Shown here piece by piece: positions 1 to 6,135 of a stretch of DNA of 8,695 nucleotides (positions within the stretch are counted from its first letter, which is position 1; each line of letters starts with the position of its first letter). The notes under the pieces were generated by a model, which saw nothing but the letters and a program-made list of their open reading frames with translations, had not been told where the DNA came from and did no database searches. The stretch spans positions 1 through 8,695 of the forward strand of contig JABHEX010000033.1 of NCBI GenBank assembly GCA_018676385.1. Direction: 5' to 3'. Source of the DNA: Akkermansiaceae bacterium (GTDB lineage: Bacteria > Verrucomicrobiota > Verrucomicrobiia > Verrucomicrobiales > Akkermansiaceae). The translations under genes were made by a program, and so were the position numbers.

Positions 1-450
1 AAGGGACATATCTTGCAGAGCCGAGGCATCAGGGTGGGAAACAAGCCAGCGTCGGAAACGAGTCTGGCGTCCTTTCTGATAGGTCGAGGTAATCGCGGAG
101 CTATTCAACCAATCGTCCCAGGCATTCCAGGTGCCCATCCAGTGCGGGTGAGTCACTCCGTCGGCCTCGTCAGATTCCGTTAAACTATCGAGTATCGCGG
201 CCCGACCCGTAACACGCTGGTCCGGCCCTACTTCCTTTTGCAATTCGCCAATCGCAAGCATCAGCGCCATCCGGGCATTGGCCTGGGCTTCAGCCATGGC
301 CGAGCCACTTCGTTGCGAGCGCAATTCGATCGTGCTCAGGCTAAACATCGCCAGAGCAATGAGCACCAGCAGCACCATCACCGAAATCGTCGCAATCAGC
401 GCGAAACCCGGGGTGTTATCTAGGGATTTCCTTTTGTGATCACATTGCAT
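1..450 (-). CDS. Verru_Chthon cassette protein A-like, prepilin-type protein (3' end missing)
   Basis: This is the first 150 codons of a gene that starts at 450 and runs off the left edge. An in-frame TGA lies directly before the ATG, so no earlier start is possible. The protein opens with a short basic leader (residues 1-14) ending in PG, followed by a hydrophobic helix GFALIATISVMVLLVLIALA (15-34). This is the layout of a type IV prepilin leader, with likely cleavage after G15. The next stretch, AMAEAQANARMALMLAIGEL (51-70), and QKEVGPDQRVTGRA (71-84) match what I remember of Verru_Chthon cassette protein A, a large protein encoded with other pilin-like proteins in Verrucomicrobia. The mature position usually occupied by Glu5 of true pilins is Ala here. 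It is probably an envelope-anchored, pseudopilin-like protein. Its role is unknown, and partner genes would lie beyond the left edge. It is transcribed away from the gene at 674. The family call rests on recall, not on a search. Confidence 0.82.
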   Translation of the reverse strand, partial: MQCDHKRKSLDNTPGFALIATISVMVLLVLIALAMFSLSTIELRSQRSGSAMAEAQANARMALMLAIGELQKEVGPDQRVTGRAAILDSLTESDEADGVTHPHWMGTWNAWDDWLNSSAITSTYQKGRQTRFRRWLVSHPDASALQDMSL

Positions 451-673
451 TCACACTACATAACCACACTTTAGGTCAAGAATCTATAGACCCACCCCAC
501 CATCACATGCGTAATATCCACATTACAATAACCCAGCCGACCTCGCCCACCACAATGTGCATATCACGCATCCGAATGTGTATTATCATCGCTTGCTCAT
601 TGAAACTTTTTGAGTTGTCCTGCGTAACAATCAACGCATTATCAGCACCACAGATTCATTCACTCAAATCATT
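451..673. other. Divergent intergenic region (223 nt)
   Basis: This gap separates two divergent genes and must hold both promoters and any shared control site. The clearest structure is the inverted repeat at 507-571, described separately. For the rightward gene the best promoter I can offer is TTGTCC (615-620), 16 nt, CATTAT (637-642), which is weak and would give a short leader before the ATG at 674. For the leftward gene no good promoter stands out. The open frame crossing 507-830 has no protein features and overlaps the well-supported gene at 674, so I do not treat it as coding. Confidence 0.6.
507..571. promoter_or_regulatory. Imperfect inverted repeat, candidate operator or hairpin
   Basis: The left arm at 507-524 is the reverse complement of the right arm at 554-571 at 16 of 18 positions, with a 29-nt spacer. 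The shared half-site is AATGTGNATATYACGCAT. A third, degraded direct copy starts at 575 (AATGTGTATTATCATCGC) and reads as the same motif with two single-base insertions. The AATGTG cores of the second and third copies are 21 bp apart, about two helical turns. The position between two divergent genes fits binding by a dimeric transcription factor, though a transcribed hairpin is also possible. There is no T-run after either arm, which argues against a terminator. The repeat is seen directly; the function is inference. Confidence 0.5.
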
Positions 674-1543
674 ATGCCTAATCCATGGACCGGGGTCGGA
701 AACCCTTACACACGCCAAGAAATGCTCGATCGTCTCCACGATACCCTTTCCAAAGGAGAATCCATCATCGCCGCTGGCGCTGGAACTGGCATCTCTGCCA
801 AGTTTATCGAAAAAGGTGGCGCCGACCTGATCATCATCTACAACTCCGGCCGCTTCCGCATGGCCGGTGCAGGCTCAACGGCCGGGCTGATGTCCTACGG
901 CGATGCCAATGCCATCGCCATGGAGATCGGAGAATTTGAGGTGCTTCCCGTCGTTGAGGAAATCCCAGTCATCTGTGGTGTCCACGCTACTGATCCGCGA
1001 AGACGCATGTGGCACTTTCTCGGACAAGTAAAAGACATGGGATTCAGTGGTGTTAACAATTTCCCGACGCACACCATCGTTGATGGACACTTTGGTCAGA
1101 CGCTGGAAGAAACCGGCATGAGTGTGCAGAAGGAGGTCGATATGATCGCTCTGGCTCACAAGATGGACATGTTTACCATGCCTTATGTAGTCACTCCTCA
1201 GGAAGCCGCAGCCATGGCTAAGGCAGGTGCGGATGTAATTATTGCCCACGTCGGTTGCACCGTCGGAGGCTCGATCGGAGTGACCGACGCCACCGTTGGC
1301 ATGGACGACGCCGTAGCCGCCACGCAGTCAATTTGCGAAGCCGCCCACTCAGTGCGCAAAGACGTCATGGTTCTCAGCCACGGCGGACCGATCCTCAAAC
1401 CTGAAGACGCCGCATATATCAACGAGCATACCGATGCCGTTGGCTTCGTCGGCGCATCATCGTTAGAGCGCATGGCTGTCGAGGTACCGCTTACCGAACT
1501 CACCCAGCAGTTTAAGTCGATCCCAGTTAAACGCATCAAGTAA
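674..1543 (+). CDS. PEP-hydrolase-like TIM-barrel protein (Tm-1 C-terminal-domain type)
   Basis: The 289-residue product belongs to the TIM-barrel family named 'phosphoenolpyruvate hydrolase-like' (Pfam PEP_hydrolase), which also forms the C-terminal half of tomato Tm-1. Visible landmarks are GAGTGISA (35-42), an acidic strand end at GGADLI (48-53), YNSGRFRMAG (56-65), GDANA (76-80), GVHATDP (102-108), NNFPT (128-132), LEETGM (144-149), AHVGCTVGGSIG (191-202), SHGGP (235-239) and the C-terminal phosphate-binding-like loop GFVGASSLER (257-266). The Gly-rich loops at strand ends fit a phosphorylated substrate. The length is normal and all expected segments are present, so it looks intact. The ATG at 674 is chosen because NPYTRQEMLDRL aligns with the usual family N-terminus; Met17 is the only nearby alternative. 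The stop is 2 nt before the UPF0261 gene, so the two are surely co-transcribed. The true reaction is not established to my knowledge, and the 'PEP hydrolase' label should not be read as a proven activity. Confidence 0.9.
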   Translation: MPNPWTGVGNPYTRQEMLDRLHDTLSKGESIIAAGAGTGISAKFIEKGGADLIIIYNSGRFRMAGAGSTAGLMSYGDANAIAMEIGEFEVLPVVEEIPVICGVHATDPRRRMWHFLGQVKDMGFSGVNNFPTHTIVDGHFGQTLEETGMSVQKEVDMIALAHKMDMFTMPYVVTPQEAAAMAKAGADVIIAHVGCTVGGSIGVTDATVGMDDAVAATQSICEAAHSVRKDVMVLSHGGPILKPEDAAYINEHTDAVGFVGASSLERMAVEVPLTELTQQFKSIPVKRIK

Positions 1544-1545
1544 GC

Positions 1546-2742
1546 ATGAAAACGATCGCAGTCCTCGGCACCCTCGACTCCAAAGGCCACGAGCACCAGT
1601 TCGTTGCCGATATCATTCGCAAGCTCGGCCACACCCCGCTGCTGATCGATCTCGGCAGCGGCGACGACCCGCAGGTCACACCAGACATCACTCGGTTTCA
1701 GGTCGCGGAGGCCGCTGGACTCGATCTGCAGCCGATCCTCGACCGCAAGGACCGTGGCGAATGCGTCACTGCCATTTCCCAAGCAGCACCCGTTCTGTTA
1801 GCCAAGCTGGCCGCCGAGGAAAAAATCCACGGTGTCATCTCACTCGGAGGAGGAGGAGGCACCGCACTCGGAACCGCCGCGATGCGCGCCCTGCCAGTCG
1901 GCTTCCCCAAGCTGATGGTCTCCACCCTCGCCAGCGGCAACACCGCCCACTACGTCGGCACCAAGGACATCACCATGATGCCTTCCATCGTCGACGTCGC
2001 AGGACTTAATTCTATTTCAAAAATCATCTTCACCCGCGCCGCCCACGCCATCTGCGGTATGGTGGAAGCGGAGATCGACCAGAGCGACAGTAAACCTCTG
2101 ATCGTCGCCAGTATGTTTGGCAACACCACCGACTGCATTAACATCGCCGCCAAGGTGTTAGAAGACGCAGGCTACGAAGTGCTCATCTTCCATGCCACCG
2201 GCACCGGAGGAAAAACCATGGAGTCGCTCATCGAATCCGGCATGGTCGCCGGTGTGTTAGACATCACGACCACCGAGTGGGCCGACGAGTTAGTCGGAGC
2301 CACCCTCTCCGCCGGGCCAACCCGACTCGACGCCATGACCAAGGCAAAGGTGCCCGCCGTCATCTCACCCGGCTGCCTCGATATGGCAAACTACGGCGAA
2401 AAAGAAACCGTGCCAGAAAAATTCGCCGACCGCACATTCTACATCCACAACCCACAGGTCACCCTGATGCGCACCAACGCCGAGGAGTGTGCCGAGCTTG
2501 GAAAAATTCTCGCAGAAAAGGCCAACGCCAACCCGGCCCCCACCGCCATTCTTAACCCGTTGAAAACCGTCAGCGTCATCTCTGCCGAAGGACAACCGTT
2601 CCATGACCCCGAGGCCGACGCCGCCCTGTTCAGCGCCATCCACGAACATGCCAAGGTGGAAGTCATCAACTACGAAGAGGAAATCAACAGCGAGGTCTTC
2701 GCCAAGGCGGCTGCCAACAAGCTGCTCGAGCTCATCGGCTGA
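1546..2742 (+). CDS. UPF0261 family protein, Tm-1-like ATP-binding domain
   Basis: The 398-residue product is a full-length UPF0261 protein, the bacterial counterpart of the N-terminal domain of tomato Tm-1. It has two Rossmann-like halves. The first opens with IAVLGTLDSKGHE (4-16) and holds a glycine-rich nucleotide-binding-type loop SLGGGGGTALG (99-109), followed by the hallmark STLASGNTAHYVGTKDI (126-142). The second half holds ASMFGNTT (188-195), FHATGTGGKTME (215-226), SPGCLDM (274-280) and HNPQVTLMRT (301-310). It is predicted to be soluble, with no signal peptide or membrane segment. In tomato this domain binds ATP and blocks tobamovirus replication, but the bacterial role is unknown. 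The 2-nt gap to the TIM-barrel gene, together with their fusion in plants, argues that the two proteins act together. Third codon positions are strikingly C-rich compared with the genes downstream of 3162. No regulator is encoded next to the pair within the window. Confidence 0.92.
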   Translation: MKTIAVLGTLDSKGHEHQFVADIIRKLGHTPLLIDLGSGDDPQVTPDITRFQVAEAAGLDLQPILDRKDRGECVTAISQAAPVLLAKLAAEEKIHGVISLGGGGGTALGTAAMRALPVGFPKLMVSTLASGNTAHYVGTKDITMMPSIVDVAGLNSISKIIFTRAAHAICGMVEAEIDQSDSKPLIVASMFGNTTDCINIAAKVLEDAGYEVLIFHATGTGGKTMESLIESGMVAGVLDITTTEWADELVGATLSAGPTRLDAMTKAKVPAVISPGCLDMANYGEKETVPEKFADRTFYIHNPQVTLMRTNAEECAELGKILAEKANANPAPTAILNPLKTVSVISAEGQPFHDPEADAALFSAIHEHAKVEVINYEEEINSEVFAKAAANKLLELIG

Positions 2743-2748
2743 ACGGAC

Positions 2749-2790
2749 GATTTAAGGGCAGCCTGAATCAAGCAAGCCGCCCCTCAAATC
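2749..2790 (+). terminator. Possible weak terminator after the Tm-1-like pair
   Basis: The arms at 2749-2758 (GATTTAAGGG) and 2781-2790 (CCCTCAAATC) pair at 9 of 10 positions around a 22-nt loop, starting 6 nt after the UPF0261 stop codon. The position suits the end of a transcript. The large loop and the lack of a T-run afterwards make it a poor intrinsic terminator, so it may instead be a 3'-end stabilising hairpin or chance. Confidence 0.25.
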
Positions 2791-3054
2791 TAAGTCAATC
2801 AGTGTATAGGTGCCCGTCCACTACCTGCGACGGCACAGGATCATGGTAAGCCCTCAAGGACCAACAAGAACTGAGGATGACGGCTTGAGAACGCCTTCAA
2901 TGTATACACCGTTCACAAACGAGTTGCTGCAAAGAGCAGGCGCCCTGTCTCCAATGATATTAAGAGACAAATGGTTGGCATTTTCTGCTTACTAATACCC
3001 ATCAAATTAGCAGTGCTCAATTATCTCGTGCGACACCTCATCAGCATATGCAGG

Positions 3055-3071
3055 ATGCTTGTATCAAGCAT
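3055..3071. repeat. Perfect 7-bp hairpin with 3-nt loop
   Basis: ATGCTTG (3055-3061) and CAAGCAT (3065-3071) are exact reverse complements separated by TAT. The palindrome GCATATGC (3044-3051) lies just upstream, and AGCATAT occurs both at 3043-3049 and at 3067-3073, so the neighbourhood reuses the same short words. There is no T-run on either strand next to it. It could be an operator or an RNA stem about 90 nt upstream of the FtsB-like gene. The structure is visible; any role is a guess. Confidence 0.35.
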
Positions 3072-3109
3072 ATCCCACTAAGACCTCACAATACAGATAC
3101 ATAAAATTT

Positions 3110-3138
3110 TTTACTTTAGATATATAAACTATTATCCT
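3110..3138 (+). promoter_or_regulatory. Possible promoter of the FtsB-like gene
   Basis: TTTACT (3110-3115) and TATCCT (3133-3138) are separated by 17 nt, each matching the sigma-70-type consensus at 4 of 6 positions, in a very AT-rich stretch 24 nt before the ATG at 3162. Several other AT-rich hexamers nearby could serve as a -10 element, so the exact boxes are uncertain. Confidence 0.3.
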
Positions 3139-3161
3139 AAAATATTGGTCAGCAGATCATC

Positions 3162-3521
3162 ATGGCTAAATCACGCAACAAATCTCAGCGTAGAAAGAAA
3201 TCCCAAGTGGGGGAATTCAGCCGTGTGCGCGCGCACACCAAGAGGATGAATACTGGGGTTCGGCTTGCATTTTGTGGTCTACTACTTACCGCTTGCGCCG
3301 CATTCTTGGCCTCTGCTCTCAAGCCCTACCGTGAGCTCAGTGAAAAACGAACAGACCTAGCTGATGTCGAAGAGCTTGAAACTTCAGTCATCGAGCGCAA
3401 GGACGCCAAGGAGCGTGAGCTCAAAGCAATAGAAACTGACCCTGCGTATTTGGAAATCATTGCGAGAGACCGGCTAAATTATCACAAACCAGACGAACAC
3501 GTTTTTCGTATCAAACGATAG
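3162..3521 (+). CDS. FtsB/DivIC-type septum formation initiator protein
   Basis: The 119-residue product has the architecture of the small bitopic division proteins FtsB and DivIC. It has a strongly basic cytoplasmic N-terminus (residues 1-29, rich in K and R), one membrane helix at about 33-53 (VRLAFCGLLLTACAAFLASA), a charged heptad-like segment likely to form a coiled coil at about 57-92, and the C-terminal signature DPAYLEIIARDRLNYHKPDE (93-112). In that signature, ARDRL followed a few residues later by KP matches the family pattern ARExLxxxKPxE. Proteins of this family join FtsL and FtsQ in the divisome and link septal wall synthesis to division. The length is normal, with a somewhat long basic tail. 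The gene stands alone between two gaps of more than 300 nt, so it probably has its own promoter. Whether it is the functional FtsB or a paralogue cannot be told from this window. Confidence 0.85.
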   Translation: MAKSRNKSQRRKKSQVGEFSRVRAHTKRMNTGVRLAFCGLLLTACAAFLASALKPYRELSEKRTDLADVEELETSVIERKDAKERELKAIETDPAYLEIIARDRLNYHKPDEHVFRIKR

Positions 3522-3822
3522 CTGCACCCGTCAGACGTAACTTAATCAAATCTGTATCGGACTCCGGTCGCTGCGATCAGCAGCCTATTACACACTTCAC
3601 TGAATATGTGCCTTTTTTAGGTTCTATCGAATATGGTTAATAGAGATGATCACATCGACACCCTAGGCAGGAAATGACGCTACTCCGAGATTTAGGCCCA
3701 TACCATGCTCAAACCACACTCAATCAGATTGACGCTTGCACTTGTCATACCGTCACCTAATCTGGCGTATATAGTTTTTTCACCACCACAACGTTTTACT
3801 CGGCTCCACTTTTTTTAAAGAC
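3522..3822. other. Intergenic region (301 nt), no gene seen
   Basis: I see no coding frame, tRNA or clear ncRNA here. A small hairpin GCTGC-GATCA-GCAGC (3570-3584) follows the FtsB-like gene but has no T-run, so it is at best a weak transcript end. The word GAATATG occurs twice, at about 3602 and 3631. The promoter of the downstream five-gene cluster should lie in the right half. TTGACG (3729-3734) and TATATA (3768-3773) are visible but badly spaced relative to each other, so I do not call boxes. Confidence 0.5.
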
Positions 3823-4566
3823 ATGTTTCACTCACTCACAATTCTATTCTCTATCCGAAAACTGGCGATCTGCACTGCTACGATCTGCACTTCTGCCACC
3901 TTCAGCTCCTCAACGGCCAGTGCAGCTGATGCAACCCCAGAATTATTCGCGAAGTTTCTAACAAAGGATAAAGCAGTGCCTGGTGACGTAGGTGCAATCG
4001 TTCCACCCGAAGCAATCAACAAATACATCACCAAAGTGCAAGATGCCGCCAAGGCAGATCCTGCATGGCACAAAGATTACGCAAAGACGGCCAAACCTGG
4101 TATTCCATTACCTTGGCACGAAAAACTTGGCCTAACGAAAGAAGAGTATGCAGATTACTTGAAACAATGGGATAAACGTGAGTTCAAAACTGTGCAGCAG
4201 GTTCTCATCCGGCTCGAGGAACCCAACCCAAATGAATGGATGATTCGCGTAAGCGGTGTCGGAATGCCCGTCTCTCTGTTACGCTACGATCCAAAAAAAG
4301 ATACCTTCAAATCACCTAATGGTGAACTAGGGCGCATCGAGGATATCAATGCCGAGCAACAAAGTATACTCGGTGAGTGGACGGGACACGAATGGCGCTA
4401 CGAGAAAAAAACCGAGTTCATATCTACGAAAGAAAATATAGCACTCGGAAAATACAAAGACGGCAAACACTGCCTTCTTATCTACCGCTTGCAGGAAAGC
4501 ACCTCCGGTTTAAAACTTGCGGATAAAAGCCTAGTGATTCGTTTCACACCGCCAAAAAAGAAGTAG
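3823..4566 (+). CDS. Secreted protein of unknown function
   Basis: I do not recognise this 247-residue protein. Its N-terminus is a plausible Sec signal peptide: basic residues R12 and K13, a moderately hydrophobic stretch (about 14-27), a Ser/Thr-rich c-region and likely cleavage after TASA (31-34). The mature part is soluble and lysine-rich, with no further membrane segment. It has a helical first half (about 37-125, including LTKEEYADYLKQWDKREF) and a probably beta-rich second half (VLIRLEEPNPNEWMIRVSG, 127-145; CLLIYRL, 217-223; LVIRFTPP, 237-244), ending in a KKK tail. No Cys follows the signal, so it is not a lipoprotein; it should be periplasmic or exported. It heads a packed cluster, its stop lying 3 nt before the AsmA-like gene, which suggests a shared envelope role with that protein. 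The start is the only ATG that keeps the signal peptide. Confidence 0.75.
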   Translation: MFHSLTILFSIRKLAICTATICTSATFSSSTASAADATPELFAKFLTKDKAVPGDVGAIVPPEAINKYITKVQDAAKADPAWHKDYAKTAKPGIPLPWHEKLGLTKEEYADYLKQWDKREFKTVQQVLIRLEEPNPNEWMIRVSGVGMPVSLLRYDPKKDTFKSPNGELGRIEDINAEQQSILGEWTGHEWRYEKKTEFISTKENIALGKYKDGKHCLLIYRLQESTSGLKLADKSLVIRFTPPKKK

Positions 4567-4569
4567 CCG

Positions 4570-6135
4570 ATGGCCCAGAAGGCCAATAGTTCGAACACTG
4601 ATTCGACCGAGAAAACTCTTCGATCAAAGTCGTCGATAGGACATAACTCATTACGTTTCCTATGCTGGGGTGTTATAATAACACTCACACTCTACGGAGC
4701 TTCCAACCTCTGGCTCGCTAGCGCATGGGGAACAAACAGTATAGAGTCAGAGTTAAATAAACGCACTGGGCAGGACTGGCGTATAGGCAGCATGTCGTGG
4801 TCGCCGTGGAATGGCATCAGCCTCTATGACACCGAGATGCTACAACCGGAGGAACTGCGTGACCAGCTCGACCAGCCAGTCATGGCTGTCAAAAAAATGC
4901 GCATTCGCCCATATTGGCGTCAGTTAGCGCACGGCCAAGTTTATCCACGTAACATAGAGATTAATTCTCCTGATCTAACTATGAGTTTAGAAATGTTTGC
5001 AGCAATAGCCTCCAATACCTCAATACCGAAGGCACAAAAACCAACACCCTCAAAACCGGCGTCGCCCGAGACCAAACCATCTACTGCTGAACCTAACACA
5101 CCTACAACGCCTAAAAAAAACCCAATTAACCCATCACCCAAATCACCTCTCGCTGAGAAGAAACAGATACCACCTAAACTACCCGTGCATTTGAAAATTA
5201 CCAACGCACGGTGCCGTTTAATAGCAGCATCCAAACAGCTCGATATCATTGATATTAACAACCTCGACTACGACCACATTCTCTTAGGAGAAAATACTGA
5301 GGGCATAATCAATATTGGCAGCATTCGCGTAATAGGCCTAGATACACAGAACGACATTCAACAAAAAATCGCCTGGGAACGCCCCTACCTGAAAATTGAA
5401 GAGCAAAGCATCGACCTCGGCGGAGTCCAAGCGAGAGCCATCGCCCAGCTCGGGCTTGGCAAAAACCGTATCGGCCGACTCCCCTTCCTTATTGATCTTT
5501 CAGTTGACCGTCAAAAAATCGATGCCGCCCAATGGCTCGAACACATAGCCATGGAAGTAAAAGCAGATTCCGTAGCCGCCCAAATAAAGCTCAACGGGCT
5601 ATTACACCAACCAAAGAGCTGGCGAGCCAATGGCATAGTCTCAGGCAATCAATTTTTGATCCGAGAGCAACATGGCAACCACAACGTCGCGTTTGAGGAA
5701 CTTTTTCTACCTATCGTTTTCAGGCAAGGAACGCTACGCTGGAGCGGTGCCCGACTAATGAGCGAGGATCTGTCGATTATGAGCAACGGTAACATGTCTG
5801 TACGAGACGGCCACCTCTCGGTCACTCGTATCGTGGCATCCCCAGAGGCTGCCGCCTATCTGTCACGCGGCATTCATGGATCACATTTATTCGGACGCCC
5901 CGGCCGCTGGTGGTATGATCTCGATACACCCGATCGAGTCATGCGTGACCTTGTAATTTCAGGTCCGTTGCTAGAGCCTGAGATTGATGCCGGAGCAAAA
6001 TTTGCTAATCTCCCGCTCATTCCTGTAGTTACTACACTCTACGAATTCATCAGAATCGAAATGAAAGAAGCTGGAAAGGAACTCAAAGCGCTTCCGATCC
6101 CAGATCACTCACACAAAACGAAAACTAAACCATGA
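4570..6135 (+). CDS. Membrane-anchored AsmA-like protein
   Basis: The 521-residue product has a polar cytoplasmic N-terminus, one membrane helix at about 29-51 (ending LYGASNLWLASAWG), and a large periplasmic part. The segment after the helix, residues 57-90 (ESELNKRTGQDWRIGSMSWS, 59-78, then PWNGISLYDTEM), follows the opening pattern of AsmA/DUF748-type proteins, in which a helix is followed by 'G-x-x-x-R-I-G-x-x-x-W' and a description of the first beta strands. Residues about 152-204 form a Pro/Lys/Thr-rich, probably disordered linker. The rest alternates short beta strands, as in AsmA repeat regions, and the end (VMRDLVISGPLLEPEID, 457-473) recalls AsmA C-terminal repeats. AsmA-like proteins are bridge-like or outer-membrane-biogenesis proteins that influence lipid and LPS delivery. 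Co-location with waaA fits that, but the family assignment is by pattern only. Its TGA overlaps the rsmD ATG by 4 nt (ATGA), indicating translational coupling. Confidence 0.65.
   Translation: MAQKANSSNTDSTEKTLRSKSSIGHNSLRFLCWGVIITLTLYGASNLWLASAWGTNSIESELNKRTGQDWRIGSMSWSPWNGISLYDTEMLQPEELRDQLDQPVMAVKKMRIRPYWRQLAHGQVYPRNIEINSPDLTMSLEMFAAIASNTSIPKAQKPTPSKPASPETKPSTAEPNTPTTPKKNPINPSPKSPLAEKKQIPPKLPVHLKITNARCRLIAASKQLDIIDINNLDYDHILLGENTEGIINIGSIRVIGLDTQNDIQQKIAWERPYLKIEEQSIDLGGVQARAIAQLGLGKNRIGRLPFLIDLSVDRQKIDAAQWLEHIAMEVKADSVAAQIKLNGLLHQPKSWRANGIVSGNQFLIREQHGNHNVAFEELFLPIVFRQGTLRWSGARLMSEDLSIMSNGNMSVRDGHLSVTRIVASPEAAAYLSRGIHGSHLFGRPGRWWYDLDTPDRVMRDLVISGPLLEPEIDAGAKFANLPLIPVVTTLYEFIRIEMKEAGKELKALPIPDHSHKTKTKP

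Larger units (their letters stand above)
2743..3161. other. Intergenic region (419 nt) without a convincing gene
   Basis: This gap follows the UPF0261 gene and precedes the FtsB-like gene. It holds a stem-loop just after the stop codon (2749-2790), a short perfect hairpin (3055-3071) and a weak promoter (3110-3138). An open frame of 61 codons from GTG at 2810 to the stop at 2993-2995 begins right after an in-frame TAG. It has no signal peptide, membrane segment or motif I recognise and no ribosome binding site, so I leave it out as a gene, although a decayed gene remnant cannot be excluded. Base composition falls from mixed on the left to strongly AT-rich after about 3090. I see no tRNA, SRP RNA, 6S RNA or tmRNA features. 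Confidence 0.55.

Noticed and set aside
507..830. 107-codon plus-strand open frame
   Set aside because: It overlaps the well-supported TIM-barrel gene in another frame, runs through the intergenic inverted repeat, and its product has no plausible domain.
1198..1782. 194-codon minus-strand open frame across the junction of the Tm-1-like pair
   Set aside because: It is antisense to two clearly conserved genes and arises from their high GC content and codon pattern; its product looks like no protein family I know.
674..2742. Tm-1-like pair as an antiviral defence system
   Set aside because: Virus inhibition is a special property of tomato Tm-1 against tobamovirus replication proteins. Nothing around the bacterial pair suggests defence, and the pair has an enzyme-like appearance.
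2810..2995. 61-codon open frame starting with GTG
   Set aside because: It begins directly after an in-frame TAG, has no ribosome binding site, no recognisable motif, membrane segment or signal peptide, and lies in a gap of changing composition. Chance or a decayed remnant is likelier.
3570..3584. GCTGC-GATCA-GCAGC hairpin as an intrinsic terminator
   Set aside because: The stem is only 5 bp and is followed by mixed sequence without a T-run.
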